Notes: generated by a model from the sequence alone, not told the origin. Positions 45,335 to 54,963 are shown, counted from the first letter of the stretch. The stretch is DNA of 64,000 bases from Streptomyces olivochromogenes (GCF_001514115.1 NZ_KQ948453.1:168659-232658); one strand, 5' to 3'. Made by a program: numbers and translations.

Positions 45335-45363
45335 GGGCGCCGGGTCCCGTGGGCCCGGCGCCC
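45335..45363 (+). terminator. Hairpin between the two binding-protein genes
   Basis: gggcgccggg (45335-45344) pairs with cccggcgccc (45354-45363). It suggests that the downstream paralogue is transcribed partly or wholly apart. Confidence 0.6.
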
Positions 45364-45409
45364 GACCGCACGACCCGGCGCCCGCTCCATGCGGCGCTCC
45401 AGAGAAACA

Positions 45410-47011
45410 ATGACAAGGCACCTCCTCGTGAACATGCGCAACCAGTGGCCAGTCCTGTCCGTCGCGACGGGGCTGGCCGCCGGTCTGCTCGCCGGCTGCG
45501 GCTCGCAGACGAGCGACACCGGCAGCACCGGCTCCTCCCTGGTGATGGGGATGTCCGACGACGTCCTGGCCACCGACCCGGCTTCCGGCTACGACCCGGG
45601 ATCCTGGCTGTTGTTCAACAACGTCTTCCAGTCGTTGCTGAGCTTCCCCAACGGCGGTACGGAGCCGGTTCCCGAGGCGGCCAAGGAGTGCGCGTTCTCT
45701 GACGCCACGACCAAGGTCTACAAGTGCACGCTCCAGGACGGCCTGAAGTTCAGCAACGGTGACGCCCTCACCTCCGAGGACGTCAAGTTCTCCTTCGACC
45801 GCATTCTGAAGATCGACGACGCCTCCGGTCCGGCCGTCATGTTCCCCATGCTCGACACGGTCCAGACCCCGGACGCGAAGACCGTCGTCTTCAGGCTGAA
45901 GTACGCCGACGCCACCTTCCCCAGCAAGATCGCCTCCGGCGCCGGCTCGATCGTGGACCACCGGCAGTACGCGGACAACGGGCTGCGCAGGGACAACCAG
46001 GCGGTCGGCTCGGGCCCGTACAAGCTGGACTCCTTCGGCAAGGACCAGGCCGTCTTCTCGGTCAACGACAGCTACAAGGGCACCGCCAAGGTGAAGAACT
46101 CCGGCATCACGCTGAAGTTCTTCCACGGCGACCAGACCGCCCTGAAGAAGGCGCTGCTGAACCACCAGGTCGACATCGCCTACCGAGGTCTCGCCGCCGA
46201 CGACATCGCGGACATCAGCAACGACACCTCCACCGGCAGGGGCGTCAACGTCGTCGAGGGCACCAGCGCCGAGGTCCAGCACATGGTCTTCAACCTGGAC
46301 GACCCGGTCGCCGGCAAGCTCGGCGTGCGCAAGGCCATCGCCTATCTGCTCGACCGCGAGGCCCTGGTCAACCAGGTCTACGAGGACACCGCGACGCCGC
46401 TGTACTCGATCGTCCCGGCCGGTGTCGCCGGCCACAACACGGCCTTCTTCGACCGCTACGGAGCCCGCCCCTCGAGGACGAAGGCCGCCGCCGCGCTCCG
46501 GGCCGAGGGCATCACCGGCAAGGTCAGGCTCACCCTCTGGTCGACCCCCTCGCGCTACGGCCCCGCCACCGACCAGGAGTTCAGGGCGATCGCCCAGCAG
46601 CTCAACGCCAGCGGGCTGTTCGACGCGACCGTGAAGTCCGTCGCGTACGACCAGTACGAGAAGGACATCGCCAAGGGCAAGTACGGTGTGTACGTGAAGG
46701 GCTGGGTGCCCGACTACCCGGACCCCGACAACTTCACGGCCCCCTTCTTCGGCAAGGGCAACGTGCTGAGCAACCACTACACGAACAGCACGATCACCGG
46801 GCGGCTCATCCCGAAGACGGCCGCCCAGAGCAACCGCTCCTCGACCGACATCGAGTACGGCAAGATCCAGGACATCGTGGCCGAGGACCTCCCGGTCCTC
46901 CCGATCTGGCAGGCCAAGCAGTACGCGATCGTGCGGGACAACGTCTACGGCCTCGAGAACTGCCTCGACGCCTCGACGGTGTTCCGCTTCTGGGAGATCA
47001 GCAAGGACTGA
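45410..47011 (+). CDS. Oligopeptide-type (SBP family 5) binding lipoprotein, tandem paralogue
   Basis: A 533-residue paralogue of the preceding protein. The lipobox is LAAGLLAGC. Matching segments include YDPGSWLLFNNVFQSLLSFP, LKFSNGDALTSEDVKFSFD and GWVPDYPDPDNFTAPFFG. The start is uncertain: ATG 45410 gives a reasonable basic n-region, while GTG 45428 and ATG 45434 are alternatives. Like its neighbour, it lacks adjacent permease genes. The pair arose by tandem duplication, judging from colinear similarity over the full length. Confidence 0.88.
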   Translation: MTRHLLVNMRNQWPVLSVATGLAAGLLAGCGSQTSDTGSTGSSLVMGMSDDVLATDPASGYDPGSWLLFNNVFQSLLSFPNGGTEPVPEAAKECAFSDATTKVYKCTLQDGLKFSNGDALTSEDVKFSFDRILKIDDASGPAVMFPMLDTVQTPDAKTVVFRLKYADATFPSKIASGAGSIVDHRQYADNGLRRDNQAVGSGPYKLDSFGKDQAVFSVNDSYKGTAKVKNSGITLKFFHGDQTALKKALLNHQVDIAYRGLAADDIADISNDTSTGRGVNVVEGTSAEVQHMVFNLDDPVAGKLGVRKAIAYLLDREALVNQVYEDTATPLYSIVPAGVAGHNTAFFDRYGARPSRTKAAAALRAEGITGKVRLTLWSTPSRYGPATDQEFRAIAQQLNASGLFDATVKSVAYDQYEKDIAKGKYGVYVKGWVPDYPDPDNFTAPFFGKGNVLSNHYTNSTITGRLIPKTAAQSNRSSTDIEYGKIQDIVAEDLPVLPIWQAKQYAIVRDNVYGLENCLDASTVFRFWEISKD

Positions 47012-47034
47012 CTCCACCACCGCCGGTACCAACG

Positions 47035-47071
47035 CCGAGGGCGCCCTCTTCGTGGAAGGGGGCGCCCTCGG
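47035..47071 (+). terminator. Terminator after the second binding-protein gene
   Basis: A perfect 12-base-pair stem, 47035-47046 with 47060-47071. The next 100 bases contain short repeats around ctccggggatcc and no gene. Confidence 0.75.
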
Positions 47072-47171
47072 TCGTGCTCCTGGGACCCTCTGTCGAGCTT
47101 CGGGGATCCTTGGCCGTGCTCCGGGGATCCCTGGGGCCGAGCTCCTGGGGGAGTGGACGGCGTATCGGGGG

Positions 47172-47846
47172 TTACTGCTGTGCGCCCGGGCGCACCAACC
47201 CGCTCTCGTACGCGTACACCGCGGCCTGCACCCGGTCGCGCAGCCCCAACTTGGTGAGCACGTGGCCCACATGGGTCTTGACGGTGGTCTCGCTGACGAA
47301 CAGGTCGGCGGCGATCTCCGCGTTCGACAGGCCGCGCGCCACCAGCTTCAGCACCTCGACCTCCCGGTCGGTCAGGGTGTGCAGGGTGTCGGGCACCGGC
47401 TCGTCGCCGGACGGCAGATGACCCGCGTACTTGTCGAGAAGCCGACGGGTGATGCTCGGCGCGAGCATCGCCTCGCCCGAGGCGACCACCCGGATCGCCT
47501 GCACCAGCTCATTGGCCGGCGCGTCCTTGAGGAGGAAGCCGCTGGCCCCGGCGCGCAGCGCCTCCACCACGTACTCGTCGAGGTCGAAGGTCGTCAGGAC
47601 GAGCACCTTGGCCGGCCCGTCCCGCCCCGGCCCGGTGATCTGCCGGGTCGCCTCCACCCCGTCCATCCTCGGCATACGGATGTCCATCAGAACCACATCG
47701 GGCTGCAGCGCACGTACCTGATCCAGTGCCTGCAGACCGTCACCGGCCTCGCCGACGACCGCGATGTCCTGCTCCGCCTCCAGAATCATCCGGAAGCCGG
47801 TACGCAGCAGCGGCTGGTCGTCGACCAGTAGGACGCGGATGGCCAC
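47172..47846 (-). CDS. NarL/FixJ-family response regulator
   Basis: A 224-residue regulator. The receiver domain has IRVLLVDDQPLLRTGFRMIL (acidic pair), the phospho-Asp in VVLMDIRMPRMDGVEATR, and the Thr/Lys positions (VLTTFDLDEYV, GFLLKDAPANELV). The LuxR-type helix-turn-helix follows (LTDREVEVLKLVARGLSNAE, SETTVKTHVGHVLTKLGL). It starts with GTG after AAGGAGA. No histidine kinase gene is next to it: the sequence upstream on the same strand is the RecB-like gene, so it appears to be an orphan. Confidence 0.92.
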   Translation of the reverse strand: MAIRVLLVDDQPLLRTGFRMILEAEQDIAVVGEAGDGLQALDQVRALQPDVVLMDIRMPRMDGVEATRQITGPGRDGPAKVLVLTTFDLDEYVVEALRAGASGFLLKDAPANELVQAIRVVASGEAMLAPSITRRLLDKYAGHLPSGDEPVPDTLHTLTDREVEVLKLVARGLSNAEIAADLFVSETTVKTHVGHVLTKLGLRDRVQAAVYAYESGLVRPGAQQ

Positions 47847-47926
47847 GCAAGTCTCCTTGGGTCTGTCCGGCGGACCAGGCCGGAGCTGAAAAACGTGCCG
47901 GGCAGACGGGAATTTGACGACAGGAC

Positions 47927-48889
47927 CTAGTCCCGCCCCATTCTGCCCTGCTCGGTGACGCCGGAGTCCGGCGCCCTGACCGGCAGCGGGTAGGGCGGGG
48001 GAGTACCGCCGAATTCCGGACAGACCGCCTGGTGGTCGCACCAGCCGCAGAGCTTGGTGGGCCTCGGTCGCCAGTCGCCCGTCTCGGTGGCCTGCTGGAT
48101 CGCCTCCCAGAGGGCGAGCAGTTTGCGCTCGACCCGCTCCAGGTCCTCGATCATCGGGTCGTACGTCACCACGTCGCCGCTGCCGAGGTAGACGAGCTGG
48201 AGCCGGCGCGGGACCACCTGCTTCAGCCGCCACACCACCAGGGCGTAGAACTTCATCTGGAACAGCGCGCCCTCGGCGTACTCCGGCCGCGGCGCCTTGC
48301 CCGTCTTGTAGTCGACGATCCGGACCTCGCCCGTCGGGGCCACGTCGACGCGGTCGATGATGCCGCGCAGCTTCAGCCCGGAGTCGAGCCGGGCCTCGAC
48401 GGACAGCTCACGCTCGGCGGGCTCCAGCCGCGTCGGGTCCTCGAGACTGAACCAGCGCTCCACCAGCTGCTCGGCCTCGCCGAGCCAGCGCGTCAACCGC
48501 TCGCCCTCTGGATCGTCGGCGAACAGTTCCACGACCTCCGGCCGCGTCTCGCGCAGCCGGTCCCACTGCCCCGGAATGAGTGACTTGGCGCGCGGAGCCG
48601 TCCGCTCCGCCGCCGGGGCGTCGAAAAGGCGCTCCAGCACCGCGTGGACCAGCGTGCCGCGGGTGGCCGCCTCGCTCGGCTTCTCCGGAAGTCTGTCGAT
48701 CACCCGGAACCGGTAGAGCAACGGGCACTGCATGAAGTCGCCTGCCCGTGAGGGCGACAGCGAGCTCGGAGGCGTGGCCGGGCGGGCCGCGGGAACCGCC
48801 GACGCGTCCGTCGCTTCGGCCACGGCGGCTTCGGCCGTGACGGCTTCGGTCGGCTCGGGCGGCACGGCGCCACCGGTGCTGGTTTCCAT
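47927..48889 (-). CDS. RecB/Cas4-like PD-(D/E)XK nuclease
   Basis: A 320-residue nuclease with the motifs RGTLVHAVLERLF (His), GIIDRVDVAPTGEVRIVDYK (catalytic D...ExK with the following TGK) and a C-terminal cysteine cluster (KLCGWCDHQAVCPEF). With the cysteine in FMQCPLLYRFRVID, the four cysteines match the Fe-S clasp of AddB/Cas4-type nucleases. The N-terminal 40 residues are Ala/Pro/Glu-rich and disordered. No CRISPR or helicase gene is nearby. The role is probably DNA repair or end processing. Confidence 0.88.
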   Translation of the reverse strand: METSTGGAVPPEPTEAVTAEAAVAEATDASAVPAARPATPPSSLSPSRAGDFMQCPLLYRFRVIDRLPEKPSEAATRGTLVHAVLERLFDAPAAERTAPRAKSLIPGQWDRLRETRPEVVELFADDPEGERLTRWLGEAEQLVERWFSLEDPTRLEPAERELSVEARLDSGLKLRGIIDRVDVAPTGEVRIVDYKTGKAPRPEYAEGALFQMKFYALVVWRLKQVVPRRLQLVYLGSGDVVTYDPMIEDLERVERKLLALWEAIQQATETGDWRPRPTKLCGWCDHQAVCPEFGGTPPPYPLPVRAPDSGVTEQGRMGRD

Positions 48890-49076
48890 GTCCACAGACC
48901 TTACGGCCCGCCACTGACAGTGAGTACACGGTCGGGGCTTGTGCGCGCTAGTGCGACGGAGCGGAAAACAGAGGGGGTGCCGGGGCGGAACGCGTCGCGA
49001 CGGACGCATACCATCGACCCAGACCCTCCTGCTTCGCATGATCGGGAGCGGGAGACGCTTCGAACGAGGGGACATC

Positions 49077-50780
49077 GTGGACGAGAGCGGCGGGAGCGGG
49101 CAGCCGCGGTCCGGCACCGACGAAGCGACCGAGCGCCACGGGGAGCAGCGGGCCTCCTCGGCCCCGGCCGCGGACGCCACGCGCCCCGGACCGGAGCGCC
49201 CCGAACACCCCACCGGACCGACACCACCCACGGCCCCGGACACCTCCGAGGCCGCCCCGTCCCCCGACCGATCCCACGACCCCATCGACGCCGCCCGCGG
49301 GGCCGAGACGCACAGCGACCCTTCGAGCGGGGCCGAGGACGGGGTCGAGGTGCCCGCCGGCTCCGGTCCCTCGGACGAGGCCGACGCACTCCACGGGTCC
49401 TCGACCGAGGCCGACGCACTCCATGGGGCTACGGACGGGACCGGCAGCAAGCCCACGGGCGAGCCCGGAACCGAGTCGTCCGCCCAGGACGCGCACCGCG
49501 GCCCCTCCGCCGGAGCCCACCCGCACCCCGAGCCCGAACACCCCCGGACCCTCGCCCACTCCGGAACCGGTACCGGTACCGGTACCGGTACCGGTACCGG
49601 CAAGGCGCAGCCCCCGCGACGCGGCCGGGAACCCGGTGGCGGGCTGCTGATGGGGCGGCCGTTCGGCGTGCCCGTGTACGTGGCGCCCAGCTGGTTCCTC
49701 GTGGCCGCGCTGATCACCTGGGTGTTCGGCGGCCAGCTCGACCGCGTGCTGCCCGAACTCGGCGCCCTGCGCTACCTCGTGTCCCTCTTCTTCGCGGTCG
49801 CCTTCTACGCCTCCGTGCTCGTCCACGAGCTGGCCCACACGGTCGCCGCCCTGCGCTTCAAGCTGCCGGTGCGCCGGATCCAGCTGCAGTTCTTCGGCGG
49901 CGTCTCGGAGATCGAGAAGGAGGCCGAGACCCCGGGCCGGGAATTCGTCCTGTCCTTCGTCGGACCACTGCTCTCCCTCGTCCTCTCGGGCCTCTTCTAC
50001 CTCGCCATGCTGGCCGTCGAGCCCGGCACGGTCCCCGGCGTGCTGCTGGCCGGCCTGATGATCTCCAACCTCATCGTGGCCGCCTTCAACCTGCTCCCCG
50101 GCCTGCCCCTGGACGGCGGCCGCATGCTCCGCGCCGTCGTCTGGAAGATCACCGGCAGGCCGATGAGCGGCACGATCGCCGCCGCCTGGGTCGGCCGAGC
50201 CCTCGCCGTCTCCGTACTGATCGGGCTGCCCCTGCTCACCCAGTCCGGATCGCTCGGCTCCACCCAGGACAACATCGGCGGCATGGACACGGTCACCGAC
50301 GCCCTGCTCGCCGCGATCCTCGCCGCGATCATCTGGACCGGCGCCGGCAACAGCCTCCGCATGGCCCGTCTGCGCGAACACCTGCCCGAGCTGCGCGCCC
50401 GCTCACTCACCCGGCGCGCGGTCCCCGTCGAGACCAGCACCCCGCTCTCGGAGGCACTGCGCCGTGCCAACGAAGCCGGCGCCCGCGCCCTGGTCGTCGT
50501 CGACGCCGACGGCGAACCGCTCTCCCTCGTCCGCGAGGCCGCCATCGTCGGCGTACCGGAGCACCGCCGCCCCTGGGTCGCCGTCAGCGGCCTCGCCCAG
50601 GACCTCACCGACGGCATGCGCGTCTCCGCGGAGCTCGCGGGCGAGGCCCTCCTGGACACCCTCCGTGCCACCCCGGCGACCGAGTACCTGGTGGTGGAGG
50701 ACTCGGGCGAGATCTACGGAGTCCTCTCCGCGGCAGACGTCGAGCGAGCCTTCGTCAAGGCCATGGCCCGCCCGTCCTGA
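49077..50780 (+). CDS. Site-2 protease family (M50) intramembrane metallopeptidase with CBS domains
   Basis: A 567-residue protein. Residues 1 to about 185 form an acidic, Pro/Gly/Thr-rich, probably disordered N-terminus ending in a Gly-Thr repeat encoded by ACCGGT hexamers. The membrane peptidase core follows, with the zinc motif HELAH (250-254) in a transmembrane helix and the second ligand motif NLLPGLPLDGGRML. The C-terminal 130 residues are a pair of CBS domains. The start was put at the GTG with GAGGGG upstream; an ATG at 49038 in the same frame is an alternative. Substrates may be anti-sigma factors, by analogy with the family. Confidence 0.88.
   Translation: MDESGGSGQPRSGTDEATERHGEQRASSAPAADATRPGPERPEHPTGPTPPTAPDTSEAAPSPDRSHDPIDAARGAETHSDPSSGAEDGVEVPAGSGPSDEADALHGSSTEADALHGATDGTGSKPTGEPGTESSAQDAHRGPSAGAHPHPEPEHPRTLAHSGTGTGTGTGTGTGKAQPPRRGREPGGGLLMGRPFGVPVYVAPSWFLVAALITWVFGGQLDRVLPELGALRYLVSLFFAVAFYASVLVHELAHTVAALRFKLPVRRIQLQFFGGVSEIEKEAETPGREFVLSFVGPLLSLVLSGLFYLAMLAVEPGTVPGVLLAGLMISNLIVAAFNLLPGLPLDGGRMLRAVVWKITGRPMSGTIAAAWVGRALAVSVLIGLPLLTQSGSLGSTQDNIGGMDTVTDALLAAILAAIIWTGAGNSLRMARLREHLPELRARSLTRRAVPVETSTPLSEALRRANEAGARALVVVDADGEPLSLVREAAIVGVPEHRRPWVAVSGLAQDLTDGMRVSAELAGEALLDTLRATPATEYLVVEDSGEIYGVLSAADVERAFVKAMARPS
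49566..49600 (+). repeat. Perfect ACCGGT hexamer microsatellite
   Basis: Five full tandem copies of the palindromic hexamer accggt plus a partial sixth, in frame within the site-2 protease gene, encoding alternating Gly-Thr. Copy-number change in steps of six would keep the frame and alter the length of the linker. Confidence 0.95.
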
Positions 50781-50820
50781 GCGCGGCCCGAGCGTGGTCG
50801 GCGCCCCGCGCAGGGACCGG

Positions 50821-50835
50821 TAGGCTGGTCACATG
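50821..50835 (+). promoter_or_regulatory. -10 element of a probable leaderless trmI promoter
   Basis: TAGGCT at 50821-50826 lies six bases before the ATG at 50833, identical in sequence and spacing to the element at mshC. No ribosome-binding site is present between. Confidence 0.5.
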
Positions 50836-51735
50836 TCCGAACCGACCGGTGCCGCCCGCAGGCGCGGGCCCTTCAAGGTCGGGGACCAGGTTCAGCTGAC
50901 CGACCCCAAGGGCCGCCACTACACGTTCACGCTCGAGGCCGGGAAGAACTTCCACACCCACAAGGGTTCCTTCCCCCACGACGAGCTGATCGGCGCTCCC
51001 GAGGGCAGCGTTGTCCGCACCACGGGGAACGTCGCCTATCTCGCGCTGCGCCCCCTGCTCCCCGACTACGTCCTGTCCATGCCCCGCGGCGCCGCCGTGG
51101 TCTACCCCAAGGACGCGGGGCAGATCCTGGCCTTCGCCGACATCTTCCCCGGCGCGCGCGTCGTGGAAGCGGGCGTGGGCTCCGGCTCGCTCAGCAGCTT
51201 CCTGCTGCGCGCCATCGGTGACCAGGGCATGCTCCACTCCTACGAGCGCCGCGAGGACTTCGCGGAGATCGCCCAGCAGAACGTGGAGCGCTACTTCGGC
51301 GGCCCGCACCCCGCCTGGCAGCTCACCGTCGGCGACCTCCAGGACAACCTGTCCGACACCGATGTCGACCGCGTCATCCTCGACATGCTCGCCCCCTGGG
51401 AGTGCCTGGAGGCCGTCTCCAAGGCGCTGGTCCCCGGCGGCATCCTGTGCTGCTACGTCGCCACCACCACCCAGCTCGCGCGGACCGTCGAGTCCATCCG
51501 CGAGATCGGTTCCTTCAACGAGCCGACCGCGTGGGAGTCGATGATCCGCAACTGGCACGTGGAGGGCCTGGCGGTCCGTCCGGACCATCGAATGATCGGC
51601 CACACCGGCTTCCTGCTCACCGCCCGCCGCCTCGCGGACGGCGTCGAGCCGCCCATGCGCCGCCGCCGCCCCGCCAAGGGCGCCTACGGCGAGGACTACA
51701 CCGGACCGAACGCCGACGGCGGCTCAGGCCGCTGA
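50833..51735 (+). CDS. trmI: tRNA (adenine-58-N1)-methyltransferase
   Basis: A 300-residue class I methyltransferase modifying A58 in the T loop of tRNA. The N-terminal beta-rich domain is followed by the SAM motif FPGARVVEAGVGSGSLSSFL, VDRVILDMLAPWECLE and LVPGGILCCYVATTTQL, all typical of actinobacterial TrmI. The Arg-rich tail MRRRRPAKGAYG is typical too. Established knowledge: in many Actinobacteria this gene lies beside the proteasomal ATPase gene, as it nearly does here. The mRNA looks leaderless. Confidence 0.92.
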   Translation: MSEPTGAARRRGPFKVGDQVQLTDPKGRHYTFTLEAGKNFHTHKGSFPHDELIGAPEGSVVRTTGNVAYLALRPLLPDYVLSMPRGAAVVYPKDAGQILAFADIFPGARVVEAGVGSGSLSSFLLRAIGDQGMLHSYERREDFAEIAQQNVERYFGGPHPAWQLTVGDLQDNLSDTDVDRVILDMLAPWECLEAVSKALVPGGILCCYVATTTQLARTVESIREIGSFNEPTAWESMIRNWHVEGLAVRPDHRMIGHTGFLLTARRLADGVEPPMRRRRPAKGAYGEDYTGPNADGGSGR

Positions 51736-52001
51736 CCCGACCGGCGCGCACGCCGTCGACGTACCCAACGCACCACACCCGTGGCCGAGTTCCCGGAAGC
51801 ACTCCGGAGCTCGGCCGCGGTGCGTTCCCGCGCGCGGGCCGCGGAACAGGTGGGCAACTCCGCCGCAAGCCCTTTCCGTTGACGCGCCGCGATGACACGC
51901 CGCCAGAAGTCCGGACCCCGCCGTTCCACCCCACTGTGACGTGTGGCACCATGCTGGCCACCCCACCCCCACCGTCACGGCCCTCCCAGGAGACGCTCCT
52001 A

Positions 52002-52580
52002 GTGCAGCAATCCGTCGTCCCTGAACTGGCACACACCCACACCCGCCCCATCCACTGGCTCGCCACGGCCACCGCCCTGGCCGGAGTCGTCGCCCTCTCC
52101 TCGGTCCTCCAGCCCGGCTCCGCGACGGCGGCCCAGCCCGGCCCCGAGGCCAAGTCCGCCCCGGCCGCGACGGCGCCCCCGGACCCCGCGGGCGTCACGT
52201 TCCCGATCGAGTGCGGGCCCGTCAAGGTCCTCGTGCAGAAGAAGGCGTCCGGAGACCTCGACGGCGACGGCAGCCCGGAGACGGTGGCCGTGGTCCGCTG
52301 CGACGCGGGCATAGGCACCCCGCCCAACGGCGTCTACGTCCTCACCCAGGGCGGGGCGGGAGCGAAGAAGCCCCGCGTCGTGGCCACCCTGGTCGACCCG
52401 AAGGACCGCCTCGACGTCACCGACTTCGCGGTGCGTGACGGCGCCGTCACGGCGACCCTGCTCGGCTACTCCTCTGCCGACGTGCCGAGTTGCTGCCCGG
52501 ACGTGAAGGAGCAGGCCAAGTGGCAGTGGAAGAACGGCACGTTCATCCGCTCGACACCCTCCGGGGCCCAGAACGCATGA
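52002..52580 (+). CDS. Secreted conserved protein
   Basis: A 192-residue exported protein. A hydrophobic signal (WLATATALAGVVALSSVL) ends near SATAA, and the mature part contains FPIECGPVKVLVQKKASGDL with a DLDGDGSPETVAVV stretch resembling an FG-GAP/calcium-loop repeat. Four cysteines (two adjacent, SCCPD) suggest disulfides. The GTG at 52002 follows an AGGAG about nine bases upstream; an in-frame ATG at 51951 is less likely. The function is unknown. Confidence 0.75.
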   Translation: MQQSVVPELAHTHTRPIHWLATATALAGVVALSSVLQPGSATAAQPGPEAKSAPAATAPPDPAGVTFPIECGPVKVLVQKKASGDLDGDGSPETVAVVRCDAGIGTPPNGVYVLTQGGAGAKKPRVVATLVDPKDRLDVTDFAVRDGAVTATLLGYSSADVPSCCPDVKEQAKWQWKNGTFIRSTPSGAQNA

Positions 52581-52613
52581 GAAGCGTGTGAGAAAAGAGA
52601 CATGTCGTGACGT

Positions 52614-52635
52614 GGAGTGCCCTTCGGGTCACTCC
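52614..52635 (-). terminator. Hairpin at the end of the ferredoxin gene
   Basis: ggagtgccc (52614-52622) pairs with ggg plus cactcc (52626-52635, one bulge) around a ttc loop. It overlaps the ferredoxin stop codon and could end that leftward transcript. Confidence 0.5.
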
Positions 52636-52934
52636 GCGTCGGGACCGTAGACCTCGACCCTGTCCGAAACTCGACGTACGTGGATGCAGTCGCCCGGGCA
52701 CTCCTTCGCGGAGTCGGCGACATCCCGCAGAAGCGTCAGCGGTACGGGCGTTGTGGCGCCCGGGGCCTGCAGGAGCTCGTCGTCGGCGCTCTTCACATAG
52801 GCCAGACCGTCGATGTCCAGCTCGAAGACCTCCGGCGCGTACTGGGCGCAGATACCGTCTCCGGTACAGAGATCCTGGTCGATCCAGACCTCGAGAGCCT
52901 CGCTGCCGCCTGGGGCCTCCTGCTGCACGGTCAT
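52629..52934 (-). CDS. Ferredoxin
   Basis: A 101-residue single-cluster ferredoxin. Visible cysteines are in DQDLCTGDGICAQYAPEVF and AKECPGDCIHV, a CX5C...CPxxC arrangement of the 3Fe-4S/4Fe-4S type common in Streptomyces. The N-terminal 15 residues are acidic. The start was placed at the ATG giving MTVQQEAPGG. It is divergent from arc. The redox partner is unknown; no P450 gene is in the window. Confidence 0.88.
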   Translation of the reverse strand: MTVQQEAPGGSEALEVWIDQDLCTGDGICAQYAPEVFELDIDGLAYVKSADDELLQAPGATTPVPLTLLRDVADSAKECPGDCIHVRRVSDRVEVYGPDAE

Positions 52935-53187
52935 TTCTCCTGCCGTTTCCTGCGTCGAGCGATCCGGAGACTGGGGAATCGGGCCAGCTCTGACGGGTGT
53001 TGAACACGTCGACCCTACCTCCGCCCGCTTCCCGACCGTGTTCGGTGGGTATTCCCCTGGCGTGAGGGAGAGCGCAAGGGTGAAGATCGGACACACCTCG
53101 ACAGTCTTTGTGATCTAGGGGTTTCAATCGACACCCACCCAGGTAGGGTCTGGAAGCGTCCAGCTCCCCTTGGAGGAGGTGAGGACC

Positions 53188-54954
53188 GTGGCAGCCCACG
53201 ACGACGACATGAACCGCGGCATCCGCCCGGGACGAGGGTCCGATGACCCTGCCGGGCAGGTTGCCTACCTTGAGCAGGAGATCGCCGTCCTGCGACGCAA
53301 GCTCGCCGACTCTCCGCGGCACACGAGGATTCTCGAAGAGCGGATCGTCGAGCTGCAGACCAACCTGGCCGGCGTGTCCGCACAGAACGAGCGGCTCGCC
53401 AACACGCTCCGTGAGGCCCGCGACCAGATCGTGGCCCTCAAGGAAGAGGTCGACCGGCTGGCGCAGCCACCGGCCGGCTTCGGTGTCTTCCTCGTGGCGA
53501 ACGAGGACGGCACGGCGGACATCTTCACCGGGGGCCGCAAGCTCCGGGTGAACGTCAGCCCCAGCGTGGAGCTCGAAGAGCTCAGGCGCGGCCAGGAAGT
53601 GATGCTCAACGAGGCCCTCAACGTGGTCGAGGCCATGGAGTACGAGAGCGTCGGCGACATCGTCACCCTCAAGGAGATCCTCGAGGACGGCGAACGCGCC
53701 CTGGTGCAGGGACACACCGACGAGGAACGGGTGGTACGGCTCGCCGAGCCGCTCCTGGACGTCGTCATCCGTCCCGGCGATGCCCTGCTTCTCGAACCCC
53801 GCTCCGGCTATGTCTACGAAGTTGTCCCCAAGAGCGAGGTCGAGGAGCTCGTCCTCGAAGAGGTCCCGGACATCGGCTACGAGCAGATCGGCGGCCTGGG
53901 AAACCAGATCGAACTGATCCGCGACGCGGTCGAGCTCCCCTACCTCTACCCCGACCTGTTCAAGGAGCACGAACTGCGGCCGCCCAAGGGTGTGCTGCTC
54001 TACGGGCCCCCTGGATGCGGCAAGACGCTCATCGCCAAGGCGGTCGCCAACTCGCTGGCCAAAAAGGTCGCCGAGGTCACCGGCCAGGCCACCGGAAAGA
54101 GCTTCTTCCTCAACATCAAGGGCCCCGAGCTCCTGAACAAGTACGTCGGCGAGACCGAGCGGCAGATCCGCCTCGTCTTCCAGCGTGCTCGTGAGAAGGC
54201 CAGCGAGGGCACCCCCGTCATCGTCTTCTTCGACGAGATGGAATCCCTCTTCCGCACCCGTGGATCGGGCGTCAGCTCGGACGTGGAGAACACCATCGTC
54301 CCCCAGCTGCTCGCCGAGATCGACGGCGTGGAAGGCCTGGAGAACGTGGTCGTGATCGGCGCCTCGAACCGCGAGGACATGATCGACCCCGCGATCCTGC
54401 GCCCCGGACGACTCGACGTGAAGATCAAGATCGAGCGCCCGGACGCCGAGGCCGCCAAGGACATCTTCGCCAAGTACCTCACACAACGCCTCCCGCTGCA
54501 CTCCGACGACCTCGGAGAGCACGGCGGGGACCGGGCGGCCACCGTCCACGGCATGATCCAGACCGCCGTGGAACAGATGTACGCCGAGTCCGAGGAGAAC
54601 CGCTTCCTCGAGGTCACCTACGCCAACGGCGACAAGGAAGTCCTGTACTTCAAGGACTTCAACTCGGGCGCCATGATCGAGAACATCGTCGGCCGCGCCA
54701 AGAAGGCAGCGATCAAGGCCTTCCTCGAGCAGAACCAGAAGGGCCTTCGGGTCTCCCACCTCCTCCAGGCGTGCGTGGACGAGTTCAAGGAGAACGAGGA
54801 CCTGCCGAACACCACCAACCCGGACGACTGGGCCCGAATCTCCGGAAAGAAGGGCGAACGGATCGTTTACATCCGTACGCTCGTCACCGGAAAGCAGGGC
54901 GCGGACACCGGACGCTCCATCGACACGGTGGCGAACACCGGGCAGTACCTGTAA
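53188..54954 (+). CDS. arc: Proteasome-associated AAA+ ATPase ARC (Mpa)
   Basis: A 588-residue hexameric unfoldase that recognises pupylated proteins and feeds them to the 20S core. Domains in order are: N-terminal coiled coil (about residues 28-95, binds Pup), tandem OB domains, and the AAA+ module with Walker A GPPGCGKT (273-280), an aromatic pore loop in [12 protein letters not shown], Walker B FFDE (Asp349, Glu350), and sensor and arginine-finger segments. The C-terminus is GQYL, the HbYX-like tail that docks on PrcA. The start is a GTG after a ggaggaggtgagg ribosome-binding site. Confidence 0.97.
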   Translation: MAAHDDDMNRGIRPGRGSDDPAGQVAYLEQEIAVLRRKLADSPRHTRILEERIVELQTNLAGVSAQNERLANTLREARDQIVALKEEVDRLAQPPAGFGVFLVANEDGTADIFTGGRKLRVNVSPSVELEELRRGQEVMLNEALNVVEAMEYESVGDIVTLKEILEDGERALVQGHTDEERVVRLAEPLLDVVIRPGDALLLEPRSGYVYEVVPKSEVEELVLEEVPDIGYEQIGGLGNQIELIRDAVELPYLYPDLFKEHELRPPKGVLLYGPPGCGKTLIAKAVANSLAKKVAEVTGQATGKSFFLNIKGPELLNKYVGETERQIRLVFQRAREKASEGTPVIVFFDEMESLFRTRGSGVSSDVENTIVPQLLAEIDGVEGLENVVVIGASNREDMIDPAILRPGRLDVKIKIERPDAEAAKDIFAKYLTQRLPLHSDDLGEHGGDRAATVHGMIQTAVEQMYAESEENRFLEVTYANGDKEVLYFKDFNSGAMIENIVGRAKKAAIKAFLEQNQKGLRVSHLLQACVDEFKENEDLPNTTNPDDWARISGKKGERIVYIRTLVTGKQGADTGRSIDTVANTGQYL

Positions 54955-54963
54955 AAGACAGGG

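Noticed and set aside
47927..48889. A Cas4 nuclease marking a CRISPR locus.
   Set aside because: The Fe-S nuclease motifs are there, but no CRISPR repeats or other cas genes occur in the window; the stand-alone RecB-like family fits better.
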